Virus record (IMG/VR): IMGVR_UViG_3300037010_003037
Location: 83,698 to 147,697 of that record
Direction: 5' to 3' (one strand)
DNA from: a virus
Length of the DNA: 64,000 nucleotides
This document shows positions 1-7,886 of this stretch, piece after piece (position 1 is the first letter of the stretch; every line of letters begins with the position of its first letter). The translations under genes and the position numbers were made by a program. The notes under the pieces were generated by a model. It worked only from the letters and a program-made list of their open reading frames with translations. It had not been told where the DNA came from and ran no database searches.

Positions 1-1
1 T

Positions 2-148
2 AATAACGGTGATGTTGCGAATTATGAGCTAGTAAAAATACGCGCAATTGAAGAATTAGAAGCTTTTGATAATGAATACGTGTATGACGTAATCATGGCT
101 GATGATAGCACGCCATGGTTTTTTGCAAATGGCGTGCTCGTTCATAAT
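2..148 (+). other. C-terminal end of an intein in the polymerase active-site motif
   Basis: About 49 residues of intein are visible, ending in block F and block G features: a hydrophobic strand, FFANG, then LVHN followed by Ser as the +1 nucleophile. The penultimate His and terminal Asn required for Asn cyclisation are present. The N-terminal part lies left of the window. Confidence 0.88.
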
Positions 149-976
149 TCTTGTTATTACAAATGCATTGGGGCTACTGACAAAGCGTCAGCTATTGAAA
201 TTGCTGACTTAACAGCTGAAGGGGTGAACGATTCATTCCCCGCTTTCATGCGAGAAGCATTTAATTGTCAACCAGAATTTGACACACTTATTAAAGCAGG
301 TCGTGAAATTGTTGGATCACGAGGGTTATTTCAAGCTAAGAAAAAGTACATTATCAAGGTTATTGACGCTGAAGGTTTACCCGTTGACAAGCTAAAGTCG
401 ATGGGATCTGAAATAAAGAAGGCCGACACTCCTAAGATCATTCAGGATTTTCTGAAGACAACAGTTGACATGATCCTGGATGGTAAATCATATGATGAAC
501 TAGCAGAGTATGTGAATGGTCAGAGACGTGAAATTCTGAAAAAGAAGGTAAACGTATTTTCTTTGGGTGTTGCAAAGCAAGTAAATAATCTTGAAAAGTA
601 CATGGCTGAGTATCGCGCACCTGGTACTTTTAGATCAAAAAATGGTGGCAAGCTAACTATTCCAGGACATGCTCGTGCTGCTTGCAACTACAATGCTTTA
701 CTTGAAGAATTTGACAAAGGTGCAAAACCTATCAAAAGCGGTGACAAAGTTCTAGTTTATTACCTAAAAAAGAACGATAGAGATTTTAAGTCGATTGCTT
801 TTCCTGCAGAATTTACGCGCTTTCCAGATTGGTTTACCGAAAACTTTCAAGTTGACATTAAGAAAACCGAGGAACGCATGTTTGACAGCAAGCTTAGCGG
901 TATGTTTGCCGCAGCGTTTAATAAAGAAGTTCCAACACCACAATCTGTCTTAACTAATAGTTTGTTGGAATTTTAA
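2..976 (+). CDS. 43: DNA polymerase gp43, C-terminal part, with the end of an intein (5' partial)
   Basis: The frame is open from the left edge, so the gene begins outside the window. Codons to 148 encode the end of an intein: a block F-like segment (YDVIMADDSTPWFFANGVLV) and the terminal His-Asn. Splicing would occur before Ser at 149-151. The following 275 residues start SCYYKC and match in length the part of T4 gp43 that follows the catalytic DTD of motif C, so the intein sits at the classic DTD/S site of family B polymerases. A GTG at 80 is only an internal Val codon of the intein and is not a convincing start. The C-extein includes the region expected to hold the thumb and the clamp-binding tail (ends SLLEF). 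Whether the intein has a homing endonuclease or is split cannot be seen. Family assignment is confident from context (clamp next, primase and helicase downstream) and from the intein site. Confidence 0.88.
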   Translation, partial: NNGDVANYELVKIRAIEELEAFDNEYVYDVIMADDSTPWFFANGVLVHNSCYYKCIGATDKASAIEIADLTAEGVNDSFPAFMREAFNCQPEFDTLIKAGREIVGSRGLFQAKKKYIIKVIDAEGLPVDKLKSMGSEIKKADTPKIIQDFLKTTVDMILDGKSYDELAEYVNGQRREILKKKVNVFSLGVAKQVNNLEKYMAEYRAPGTFRSKNGGKLTIPGHARAACNYNALLEEFDKGAKPIKSGDKVLVYYLKKNDRDFKSIAFPAEFTRFPDWFTENFQVDIKKTEERMFDSKLSGMFAAAFNKEVPTPQSVLTNSLLEF

Positions 977-1018
977 CAATTAAAACATAAAAATGTATAA
1001 AACTGTAATACTACATAG

Positions 1019-1024
1019 TATAAT
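1019..1024 (+). promoter_or_regulatory. possible host-type -10 element
   Basis: A perfect TATAAT lies in the AT-rich gap between the polymerase and the clamp group, 27 bases before the first small ORF. There is no good -35 box at 17 bases, so this is tentative; a phage middle-promoter factor could be needed. Confidence 0.4.
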
Positions 1025-1050
1025 ATACTATTAGATGAAGGAAGATGAAA

Positions 1051-1152
1051 ATGATTCTACACGCTGAAGAACCAAATGATCCCGTGGTTGGGGATGCTTA
1101 CATTGGCAAAATGACCCGCACAGTAAATGTGTTTGATGGAAATGCATGGTAA
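1051..1152 (+). CDS. 33-residue small protein, or 5' half of an interrupted gene
   Basis: An ATG follows a purine-rich Shine-Dalgarno (GAAGGAAG). The 33 residues end VFDGNAW and then TAA. The segment GDAYIGKMTRTVNVFDGNAW resembles the G-x-x-Y...T...DG-x-W module common in phage virion proteins. Reading straight through the TAA in the same frame gives a further 44 sense codons that end by overlapping the clamp start, so this may be the first half of one gene cut by a nonsense codon. It is too short to assign a role. Confidence 0.45.
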   Translation: MILHAEEPNDPVVGDAYIGKMTRTVNVFDGNAW

Positions 1153-1179
1153 ACATTCAATGAATATGAGCTTTTAGAA

Positions 1180-1287
1180 ATGGAAATGATTCATCTACTT
1201 ATGACAACAGGTAGGACACGACAACAAGCTGAGCGTGCAATTCACATGCTACAACATGGGCACATTCACAATGGAGACAAAGAATGA
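1180..1287 (+). CDS. 35-residue small protein, or 3' half of an interrupted gene
   Basis: This reads from ATG at 1180 in the same frame as the preceding 33-codon ORF, which stops at 1150-1152. Its product is rich in Met, His and Gln (HMLQHGHIHNGDKE at the end). Its TGA overlaps the clamp ATG by four bases (ATGA), a typical arrangement for translational coupling, which suggests it is translated. No strong Shine-Dalgarno precedes its own ATG, which fits readthrough or termination-reinitiation from the upstream ORF. Function unknown. Confidence 0.4.
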   Translation: MEMIHLLMTTGRTRQQAERAIHMLQHGHIHNGDKE

Positions 1288-2024
1288 AATTATCGACAGA
1301 GAATACTGCTAAACTTACGTCTCTGCTCAATACAGCAAGTATTTGCGGTATTGAGAGCATCATTATAATTGATGATAAGGCCCGTGGTATCAACCCAGCA
1401 AAAACATGTTTTTTAGTATCAAGTGATAATCTTCCAAAATTTCCTCAGAAGATCGGTCTTGGTCGCTTAAAGGATCTTCAATCACGCATCAATGTTTTTG
1501 CAGATAAATCTGATGTCGTTATTGATGCAAAAGAATCAGAGCGCGGCGAGATTACATCACTTGAAATTTCTTCTGGGCGTAATAAGGTTCAATATCGTTG
1601 TCAATCCACTATGATGCTGGCAGATAGCATTCCTAAGAATGTTCCTGACGCATTCAACCCTGCGTATAAGCTGTTCATCAATAAAGACGAGATGAAAATG
1701 ATTCTTGATGCAGTACGTGTTATGAACAGCAAGCGAATTACTGTTGCTATCAAAAATGATCGCACGGTAAGTTTTACAGTTAGTGATGCATCTAATGACA
1801 ATTTTACAGTAATTCTTTCTACCCCTGCAGAGCGAATTACTGAAGATGAAGATACCGTTGTAAATTACTATGTAACAGAGGTGTTCTCGCCAGTTGTTAA
1901 AGAGCTTATGTCTCTTGACACCGCGGTGGTTCATGTCGGTGAACGTGGAACTATGACGGCAAAGATCAATCAACATAATGTCGTGCTACTCCCGCAAGTG
2001 GGTGACGACGGAGAGGAAGAATAA
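1284..2024 (+). CDS. 45: Sliding clamp (gp45-like processivity factor)
   Basis: This 246-residue protein resembles the T4 gp45 clamp (228 residues), a trimeric ring that tethers the polymerase and also activates late transcription through the late sigma factor. It has the expected alternation of short beta strands and helices, an N-terminal helix (KLSTENTAKLTSLLNTAS), a conserved-looking GRLKDLQSRI segment near residues 60-70, and an acidic tail (GDDGEEE). The start is supported by GGAG ten bases upstream and by the ATGA overlap with the preceding small ORF. It follows the polymerase, as clamps do in this group, although the clamp-loader genes gp44 and gp62 are not in the window. Its stop overlaps the next start as TAATG, so it forms one operon with the two following genes. 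Confidence 0.85.
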   Translation: MKLSTENTAKLTSLLNTASICGIESIIIIDDKARGINPAKTCFLVSSDNLPKFPQKIGLGRLKDLQSRINVFADKSDVVIDAKESERGEITSLEISSGRNKVQYRCQSTMMLADSIPKNVPDAFNPAYKLFINKDEMKMILDAVRVMNSKRITVAIKNDRTVSFTVSDASNDNFTVILSTPAERITEDEDTVVNYYVTEVFSPVVKELMSLDTAVVHVGERGTMTAKINQHNVVLLPQVGDDGEEE

Positions 2025-2383
2025 TGGCAGCAGAAAATATGACCATCACTGAAGCTCTAACAATGATTAAAGCACAAGGTGATAAGCTTAAAGAGTGTTA
2101 TGAGCAACTAGCAAAATGGAAATTGGAGTTTTCTTTTGAAACCGATCCAACAACGCTCGAGGTAAAAATTAAAGCACTTAAGCCATTTGGTGGGGGTGGT
2201 GTTATTCGCACTCTCACAAAAGAGGATATCCTCCATTACGCAAATGATATGGACACGCTCATTCGTGAAGTCGCGGAGCAGTTTTATGAGGTTCTCTTGA
2301 AAAAACAAATTTTTGAAGAACTCGCGCCAGGCGCTAGAAGGGTACTTGAGAACACGGCAAGCATTGCAAAAAGAACGGTATGA
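2024..2383 (+). CDS. Unknown 119-residue protein coupled to the clamp
   Basis: Its start overlaps the clamp stop (TAATG) and its stop overlaps the next start (ATGA), so it is translated within the clamp operon. The protein has a helical N-terminus (residues 1-40, EALTMIKAQGDKLKECYEQLAKW), a central glycine run (FGGGGV) and a helical C-terminus. No family was recognised. It does not resemble T4 RegA, which has a similar length and location. A replication accessory role is suggested only by position. Confidence 0.75.
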   Translation: MAAENMTITEALTMIKAQGDKLKECYEQLAKWKLEFSFETDPTTLEVKIKALKPFGGGGVIRTLTKEDILHYANDMDTLIREVAEQFYEVLLKKQIFEELAPGARRVLENTASIAKRTV

Positions 2384-2682
2384 AAAAGAGCACTCTAATT
2401 AACATGAAGGAGCTGCTTGAAAGCCGCTCAAAAAAACCTTGGGCATGCTTTGAGACTGAAGGAATTACTGAAAATGGTCTTGGCGTAGCAATGCATTGGA
2501 ATGAAGCCTTCGTTAAACACCTTCACACACTAGGAATTCAAGGCGCTAATGATCATGAGACCCTTCAACTGTTTTTTATGTATATGTCTAGCCGAATCGC
2601 AGATGGTTTAATTGGTGAGGACACTATTAATCCTGAGGCAATGCCTAATCTAACTAGTGAAGCTAATAAGTTTGTTAGTTAA
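2380..2682 (+). CDS. Unknown 100-residue protein
   Basis: Last gene of the clamp operon, overlapping the previous stop by four bases. It looks mostly helical, with no transmembrane segment, Cys cluster or motif that I recognise. The short overlap and ordinary codon use support a real gene. Confidence 0.7.
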   Translation: MKKSTLINMKELLESRSKKPWACFETEGITENGLGVAMHWNEAFVKHLHTLGIQGANDHETLQLFFMYMSSRIADGLIGEDTINPEAMPNLTSEANKFVS

Positions 2683-2683
2683 G

Positions 2684-2712
2684 TTTATTAGTTGTTCATA
2701 ATAGGATATAAT
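2684..2712 (+). promoter_or_regulatory. possible sigma70-like promoter before RNase H
   Basis: TTTATT (2684-2689), 17 bases, then TATAAT (2707-2712). The -35 is weak. It lies in the 134-base gap before the RNase H gene and just after the clamp operon ends, where a new early or middle transcript could begin. Confidence 0.4.
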
Positions 2713-2816
2713 TTAAATTATATTGAAAATTCTTTTGATTCAGCAGTGTTTTTAAAGTATGGTGAGACTGACACGCTGATATAAAAGCTAAGTGATAACT
2801 TATAAGGAAAAACCTA

Positions 2817-3812
2817 ATGCGTCGAATGATCGTTGACACGGCTAACCTGCTATTTCGAGTGGCAGCTGCGCACGGAAAATACAATACATCTGGAACACCG
2901 GAAGAAAAAGCAGGGTTGGCCATGCACATGGCGCTTAATACTCTAAACAAGTACTATAAAAAATACCAGCCAGACCAGCTTGCTTTAACTTTTGAGGGTC
3001 GGAATAACTGGCGTAAAAAGTATACTCAATCACCCCAATGCTTGTCTGGTAAGGTATATAAGTCAAACCGCGTCAAAGACCCGTCTATGATTCCATTCTT
3101 TGAGCTGATTGCATCGTTCGAAGAGTTGGTACGTAAGCACACATCTATAGTATGCCTTTCACACCAAGAGTTGGAAGGTGATGACTTGTTTGCGGGATAT
3201 GTTCAGCGTTTTGATGCGGTAGGTGATGAAGTAATTGGTATTTCTGGCGATAAGGACTTTGTGCAACTCCTGCGTCATAAAAATTTCATCTTGATTGACC
3301 CTGACAAAGGTAAACCCCGAAAGGTTGAAGATGTTTGTGGCATTGATGATGCTGATTTTTTTATGTTTGAAAAAGCCTTTCGCGGTGATAAAGGTGATAA
3401 CGTTTTCCCAGCATACCCGCGTGTTCTGAAAAAGCGATTGTTGAAAGCATACACAGATGAGTACGAACGTGTGAAGATCATGAATGAAACGTGGCAGTTT
3501 AAAGATCCTGATACCGGTGAAGAAAAGACTTTTCGCGTTGGTGATTTGTTTGAAGAGAACATGTTGCTTATGAATCTTGAAGCGCAGCCTGATTATATCA
3601 AGGCTATCATTAACGAAACTTTAGATTATGAGCTTGAGCATCATGGTAAGTTCTCATTCTTTCATTTTCAACGATTCTGTGGTCAGTTTGGACTAAAGCA
3701 AATTTCAGAAAATTCAACTAATTTCGTGAATATGTTTAGCGTTACGGGACAACGGTCGCCGAATCGTGAAGGTGGACGTAAGAAAAATTCTGCTACATTG
3801 CTGGAGTACTAA
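2817..3812 (+). CDS. rnh: RNase H / 5'-3' exonuclease (FEN-like)
   Basis: This 331-residue protein matches the T4 RNase H family (305 residues), which removes RNA primers and adjacent DNA during lagging-strand maturation. Metal-binding acidic motifs appear in order: VDTANLLFR near residue 7, the ELEGDDLFAGY cluster near residue 120, SGDKDFVQLL near residue 145, and RGDKGDN near residue 190, which starts the helix-hairpin-helix-type DNA-binding part. The start has a good Shine-Dalgarno (TAAGGA) 8-9 bases upstream. It stands alone between a possible promoter and a late promoter. Identification is confident from the ordered acidic motifs. Confidence 0.9.
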   Translation: MRRMIVDTANLLFRVAAAHGKYNTSGTPEEKAGLAMHMALNTLNKYYKKYQPDQLALTFEGRNNWRKKYTQSPQCLSGKVYKSNRVKDPSMIPFFELIASFEELVRKHTSIVCLSHQELEGDDLFAGYVQRFDAVGDEVIGISGDKDFVQLLRHKNFILIDPDKGKPRKVEDVCGIDDADFFMFEKAFRGDKGDNVFPAYPRVLKKRLLKAYTDEYERVKIMNETWQFKDPDTGEEKTFRVGDLFEENMLLMNLEAQPDYIKAIINETLDYELEHHGKFSFFHFQRFCGQFGLKQISENSTNFVNMFSVTGQRSPNREGGRKKNSATLLEY

Positions 3813-3877
3813 GTAGATTTTTGTGATTCCTTATGATGTGATATAAAACGTAATGTGATAGGTTTACTGCTATCTTC

Positions 3878-3885
3878 TATAAATA
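3878..3885 (+). promoter_or_regulatory. T4-type late promoter (TATAAATA)
   Basis: A perfect TATAAATA followed by CTT lies about 90 bases before the 144-residue gene, with no competing -35. The late sigma gp55 is encoded at 48.8 kb. Confidence 0.75.
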
Positions 3886-3973
3886 CTTAGCGTCATTTAG
3901 ACGTAAGTGTTTTATTTTCGGGGTTTTTAAAACGTAAGCACGTTATCCCTACAGATTAAAAAGGAGATCCACC

Positions 3974-4408
3974 ATGGCAGTAAAAGATACTATTGAACTA
4001 CAGCCTACCAGCCTTCCACATATTTTTCTTTGCGACGTTGATGATTCAGGTTTGCTTAAGGAAATTGCGCTTGTAAAGCGCTTTAGCGACGGTTCCATTT
4101 ACTATATTGAAATCGACTCACTTCATGCAATTGATAAGAGCCGTATTAAGAAAATTGTTACATCTCAACATGCGGATAAGTATGAGTTGTGGGAACTGAT
4201 GTCACAAAGTAAGCTATCTAATGGAATGAATGCCCTAGATTTTTTCCACAGCAACAATGTAAAAGTTAAGCGTCCAAAGGGAGCTCGTGCTTCTTCTGGT
4301 AGTCTAGAAACAGTACCTGCATATGGTACTGATAAGATGATTGGTTCTGATTTCGTAAACCCAGCTGAAGCAACCTTAGATCCCGCTACTAAGAATTTTA
4401 GTTCATAA
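3974..4408 (+). CDS. Late-expressed unknown protein, 144 residues
   Basis: The ATG has a very strong Shine-Dalgarno (AAAGGAGAT) and a late promoter upstream. A perfect terminator hairpin follows, so this is a single-gene late unit, probably highly expressed. The protein has a predicted beta-rich N-terminal half (residues 1-60), then a helical stretch containing YELWELMSQ and a GMNALDFFHSNNVKV segment, and a low-complexity tail. The combination resembles small late proteins seen in T4-like phages of aquatic bacteria, but I cannot name a family. A virion or head role is inferred only from late expression and translation strength. Confidence 0.75.
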   Translation: MAVKDTIELQPTSLPHIFLCDVDDSGLLKEIALVKRFSDGSIYYIEIDSLHAIDKSRIKKIVTSQHADKYELWELMSQSKLSNGMNALDFFHSNNVKVKRPKGARASSGSLETVPAYGTDKMIGSDFVNPAEATLDPATKNFSS

Positions 4409-4422
4409 GCTGTTTTTCTTGT

Positions 4423-4459
4423 AGAAACTGGGACCTGTTCAGGTCCCAGTTTCTTTTTA
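4423..4459 (+). terminator. Rho-independent terminator
   Basis: A 15-base perfect stem (AGAAACTGGGACCTG, loop TT, complementary arm 4440-4454) is followed by a T-rich tract. It ends the preceding single-gene unit. Confidence 0.9.
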
Positions 4460-4480
4460 GATATTCATAGTTTATAATAA

Positions 4481-4488
4481 CATAAATA
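4481..4488 (+). promoter_or_regulatory. T4-type late promoter (CATAAATA)
   Basis: CATAAATACAG lies 22 bases after the terminator and about 85 bases before the transglycosylase-like gene, so that gene is a separate late unit. Confidence 0.65.
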
Positions 4489-4571
4489 CAGTTCATTCTG
4501 TTTTTATAAAAGCTCTGCTCTCTATTCAGAAAGTAGACCTACCAACCCTTAAACAAGGAAGGAGATCACTC

Positions 4572-5237
4572 ATGAAACTGAGCAACTATATGCTCTCTTT
4601 GGTCGCTGTCGTTGTAACTTCAGCAGCTGTATTTGCAACAACACATATTATTAGTACTAACCCGACAACAGTTATTAGCATACCCAAAGAAGAAAGAGAC
4701 GGAACTTTTGCAGGTGATAACATTACATTAAAACTTCCAGAAAATTTATCTGACCGGCAAGCAAAACTTCTTTCCATGGCATATCAAATAGCTAAGGAAG
4801 ATGGGCATCGATACCCGCAAATTTTGCAGGGAATTATTCTTCAAGAAACTCATGCTGGTGAACTTCGTCATTACAAGGTAGCTGGGCAAGAATTTGGCCT
4901 TAAAACCAATGAACGATACTATGGCGTTGGGCAAATTAAACTTTCAGTTGCAAAGGATGTTCTTAAGCGTTATCCGCAGCTGAAAGATAAATTTAATTTC
5001 AATACGGAGATGGATGAAGAAATTATCGCGAAGCTGATTGAAGATGATAGATTTAATCTTACAGTAGCGAGTAAGTATCTATTGATTTTGCGTGATCATG
5101 GATATGATACAATAAAACAATTAGCTCTGGCATATAATCAAGGACCTGCTGGTGCTAAACGATTTGATTCAGATACACATCACTATTCGAATGGGGTTAT
5201 GAAGTATATTCAAAAGCTTAATGTTGTCAGTAAGTGA
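4572..5237 (+). CDS. Secreted transglycosylase-like (SLT-fold) protein
   Basis: The 221-residue product starts with an N-terminal hydrophobic segment (about residues 7-24, signal peptide or membrane anchor). An SLT/lysozyme-like domain follows from residue 60 to the end: ILQGIILQETHAGEL provides the candidate catalytic Glu, YYGVGQIKLSVAKDVL matches the G-x-x-Q segment of soluble lytic transglycosylases, and LALAYNQGPAGAKRF matches the N-x-G/P-x-A region. The Shine-Dalgarno is strong (AAGGAGAT) and a late promoter precedes it. Export to the periplasm suggests a role in lysis or in local cell-wall cutting. It is separate from the main lysis cassette at 16.3-18.8 kb. Other enzymes with the same fold cannot be excluded. 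Confidence 0.75.
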   Translation: MKLSNYMLSLVAVVVTSAAVFATTHIISTNPTTVISIPKEERDGTFAGDNITLKLPENLSDRQAKLLSMAYQIAKEDGHRYPQILQGIILQETHAGELRHYKVAGQEFGLKTNERYYGVGQIKLSVAKDVLKRYPQLKDKFNFNTEMDEEIIAKLIEDDRFNLTVASKYLLILRDHGYDTIKQLALAYNQGPAGAKRFDSDTHHYSNGVMKYIQKLNVVSK

Positions 5238-5279
5238 GTAAAGAATAGTTTATCATCTATCATCGTTAGAGCGTGTTTC

Positions 5280-6260
5280 ATGTTAAAGTCAGTAACACTT
5301 GAGAGTTTGATTAAGGAACGTCTACATCTTAGACGTTCCCGTACTGGTTGGGATGTTGGAAAGTGTCAGGTTTGCAATGATTATAAGGATCGTGCTGGCT
5401 TTAAATTTGAAAATAACTATGTTGTTTATAATTGTTGGAACTGTGGCACTACTTCTCGTTATGAGGAAGGTAGTGGGCATATTTCAAAGAACATGCGACG
5501 CATCCTAAATGCGTATGGATTTGACGATACTGAGATTAGTGATGTAGTTAACTCAACATTTTTCAAGCCAATACAAAAGGCAGAAGTTATTACTCTAAGC
5601 TCTATTTCAAAAATAAACACTAATACTCCTACTGTTAAACTTCCACCAAAATCTTATCGTATAGGGTCAGATGAATTTACTGATTATCAAGAAAAGTTAG
5701 TATCTTACTTAATCAATCGAAAAATTGATTTGATTAAATATCCATTTTATTTTTCAATGGAAACTCGATTTATTAATCGTGTTATAATTCCTTTCTATCG
5801 AAATGGGCATTTGATTTATTGGCAGGCACGCTCAATAGACGAGTCTGAAAAGAAACGGTATGATAATTCGCCAGTTTCTCGTAATGCTGTTATTTTCAAC
5901 TTTGATCAGCTTTACACATATTCTCCTGGACCATTATTTGTTACTGAAGGGGTATTTGATGCGATGATCGTAAATGGTGTCGCGATTCTTGGAAGTAAGC
6001 TAAATGATGCAAAAATTGAACTGTTTTCTAAGACTAATCGACGATTAGTTTTTGTGATAGATAAAGATAAGAATGGTAAGCAATTAGCTGAAGACGTTCT
6101 TTCAAGAGGATGGGAGATTGCATTTGCACCAGATGGTGCAAGTGACATCAACAATGCTGCTCAGCGCTTTGGAAAAATTTGGACAATTCAGCAGCTCTTT
6201 AAGAGCATTCCCAAAACAACAAGTGAAGCACAATTAGCAATCAACATAAACTGCAAATGA
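5280..6260 (+). CDS. 61: DNA primase (gp61-like, Zn finger plus Toprim)
   Basis: This 326-residue protein makes lagging-strand primers with the helicase. An N-terminal zinc-binding site is visible as CQVC and CWNC (residues about 30-60), as in DnaG/gp61 primases. The Toprim domain follows: FVTEGVFDAMIV supplies the conserved Glu (about residue 222) and VFVIDKDKNGK supplies the DxD (about residues 258-262), with a later GASDINNA loop. T4 gp61 has 342 residues, so the length fits. The stop overlaps the next start by four bases, and the helicase follows one gene later, giving a primase-x-helicase operon. The Shine-Dalgarno of this first gene is weak. Confidence 0.9.
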   Translation: MLKSVTLESLIKERLHLRRSRTGWDVGKCQVCNDYKDRAGFKFENNYVVYNCWNCGTTSRYEEGSGHISKNMRRILNAYGFDDTEISDVVNSTFFKPIQKAEVITLSSISKINTNTPTVKLPPKSYRIGSDEFTDYQEKLVSYLINRKIDLIKYPFYFSMETRFINRVIIPFYRNGHLIYWQARSIDESEKKRYDNSPVSRNAVIFNFDQLYTYSPGPLFVTEGVFDAMIVNGVAILGSKLNDAKIELFSKTNRRLVFVIDKDKNGKQLAEDVLSRGWEIAFAPDGASDINNAAQRFGKIWTIQQLFKSIPKTTSEAQLAININCK

Positions 6261-6532
6261 ACAACAAATACGACTATACAAATCTTATTGAACTTTTATT
6301 GGTAGCACCTGAAGATCAACTTGATCCATCAGTACGTTCTTTGATTGAGAAGTGGAACCGACCAATGCCAAAGGCAGTACAAGTTCTTGAGGTGCTTTAC
6401 AAATGTGTTTTCTCTTCACGGTGCTCTGATTTTGTTGTTGGTACACTTGAAACAATCTATGAGCGGGCGCTTGAGAATGAAAATGTAACTCGCGCTGAAA
6501 TTGAAAAACTTGTTGCATGGTATGATCTATAA
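6257..6532 (+). CDS. Unknown 91-residue protein between primase and helicase
   Basis: It overlaps the primase stop (ATGA) and the helicase start (TAATG), so it is translationally linked to both. The protein is helical and acidic with no recognised motif. Being sandwiched between the two primosome genes suggests an accessory function, but no sequence evidence supports a particular one; it does not resemble the gp59 helicase loader in length. Confidence 0.75.
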   Translation: MNNKYDYTNLIELLLVAPEDQLDPSVRSLIEKWNRPMPKAVQVLEVLYKCVFSSRCSDFVVGTLETIYERALENENVTRAEIEKLVAWYDL

Positions 6533-7872
6533 TGGAACTTGAAAAACAAAAACTGCTAGTTAGCGCTCTCGCTAGTAATCGCGATCTTATGGCGCTGTGT
6601 TCTAGTATTATCAAACCATCATACTTTGATCCATCTCTCAAGAAGTCAGTTCGCTTCTTGAAAGAATACTTTGAGAAATATAAGGATGTACCTCGTGCTC
6701 AAGTAATACGAGCTGAAACAGGTATTATCCTGGATGATGTTGGAGAGATTAACAAAGCTGAAATGAAGTTCGTCTCTGAGGAGATTGAGACATTCTGCCG
6801 TAATAGGGCCATGACAGAAGCAATTCTTGCTGGTCCAGAACTTATTCAAAAAGGTGACTTTGGCAAAATCCTGAATGTTCTTAAAGATGCCATTTCAGTA
6901 GGGCTAGTTAAAGACCTAGGAATGGATTATTTCTCTAATCCAGAAGAGCGTTTAAAGAACACCCTTGTTACACAAGCTAGAATATCAACTGGTTGGGCTG
7001 AACTAGATGATCTTACAGGTGGGGGTCTTAGTAGACAGGAACTTATCATGTTTGCTGCTAACTCTGGTGGTGGTAAGTCAATGACAATGCTGAACTTAGG
7101 AAAAAACCTTCTTGCGCAGGGATTGAATGGTGTTTATATCTCTCTTGAAATGTCAGAGTCAGTAGTTTCTAAACGTCTTGACTCAATGATTTCAATGATT
7201 GGGCAGGATAATCTTCTCAAGGAAATGCAAAAGGTAGCTTCTATCATTGAGAAAGCTAGCGGTAAGATGGGTAAGTTCATCATCAAGCGGATGCCTGAAA
7301 ACAGAACTAATATCAATACGATTCGTTCGTACTTGCTTCAACTAGAACAAGCAACAGGGTTTCGCCCCGATTTCATCATTATTGATTACATTGACATCAT
7401 GGGAACTACCATGAGCATTTCAATGGATAACTTATTCATCAAGGACAAATACGTTACTGAAGAAGTTAGAAGCTTAGGATATGATTTTGATTGTATCATG
7501 ATAAGTGCTTCACAGCTTGGGCGTGGAGCAATTGATGCAGAAAAACTAAGTCAGGCACACATTCAAGGTGGAATTTCAAAGATAAATACATCTGATTATA
7601 CCATCGGTATTAAGCAAGATGATTTGATGAGAGCCTCTGGTGAAATCTACTTTGAAGGGTTAAAGACCCGAAATTCAGCTGGAACTGGGGTACGAAAACT
7701 TTTAGGATGGGATCCAATTTCCCTGAACATTATCTCTCTTCAGAAAAAAGAGAATCAATTACAACTTAACCGCAAATCAAAACCGGCAATTTTGAATTCT
7801 AGTAGTACACTTTTTGAACGAGAAGATGCTACAAAGAAAGATGAAGGCATTTTTAGTTTGATGAACACGTAA
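6532..7872 (+). CDS. 41: Replicative DNA helicase (gp41-like, DnaB family)
   Basis: The 446-residue product is a hexameric 5'-3' helicase of the T4 gp41/DnaB type. The N-terminal helical domain (to about 140) is followed by the RecA-like motor: Walker A ANSGGGKSMT near residue 181, a GVYISLEMS segment (H1a), Walker B FIIIDYIDIM near residue 283, then IMISASQLGR (sensor/H3) and a C-terminal LKTRNS region. T4 gp41 is 475 residues. It shares an operon with the primase. A late-promoter-like GATAAATA inside the gene is treated as chance. Confidence 0.92.
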   Translation: MELEKQKLLVSALASNRDLMALCSSIIKPSYFDPSLKKSVRFLKEYFEKYKDVPRAQVIRAETGIILDDVGEINKAEMKFVSEEIETFCRNRAMTEAILAGPELIQKGDFGKILNVLKDAISVGLVKDLGMDYFSNPEERLKNTLVTQARISTGWAELDDLTGGGLSRQELIMFAANSGGGKSMTMLNLGKNLLAQGLNGVYISLEMSESVVSKRLDSMISMIGQDNLLKEMQKVASIIEKASGKMGKFIIKRMPENRTNINTIRSYLLQLEQATGFRPDFIIIDYIDIMGTTMSISMDNLFIKDKYVTEEVRSLGYDFDCIMISASQLGRGAIDAEKLSQAHIQGGISKINTSDYTIGIKQDDLMRASGEIYFEGLKTRNSAGTGVRKLLGWDPISLNIISLQKKENQLQLNRKSKPAILNSSSTLFEREDATKKDEGIFSLMNT

Positions 7873-7886
7873 CAAGGAGAAAACAT

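Noticed and set aside
1150-1152. TAA recoding to an amino acid as a genome-wide code change
   Set aside because: TAA ends many clear genes in the window at the expected length, so it works as a normal stop.
2024-2383. RegA translational repressor (similar length and place near the clamp)
   Set aside because: No resemblance to the RegA sequence that I can recall; left as unknown.
7581-7588. GATAAATA inside the helicase gene as a late promoter
   Set aside because: It lies mid-gene with no downstream gene start that needs it; probably chance in AT-rich DNA.
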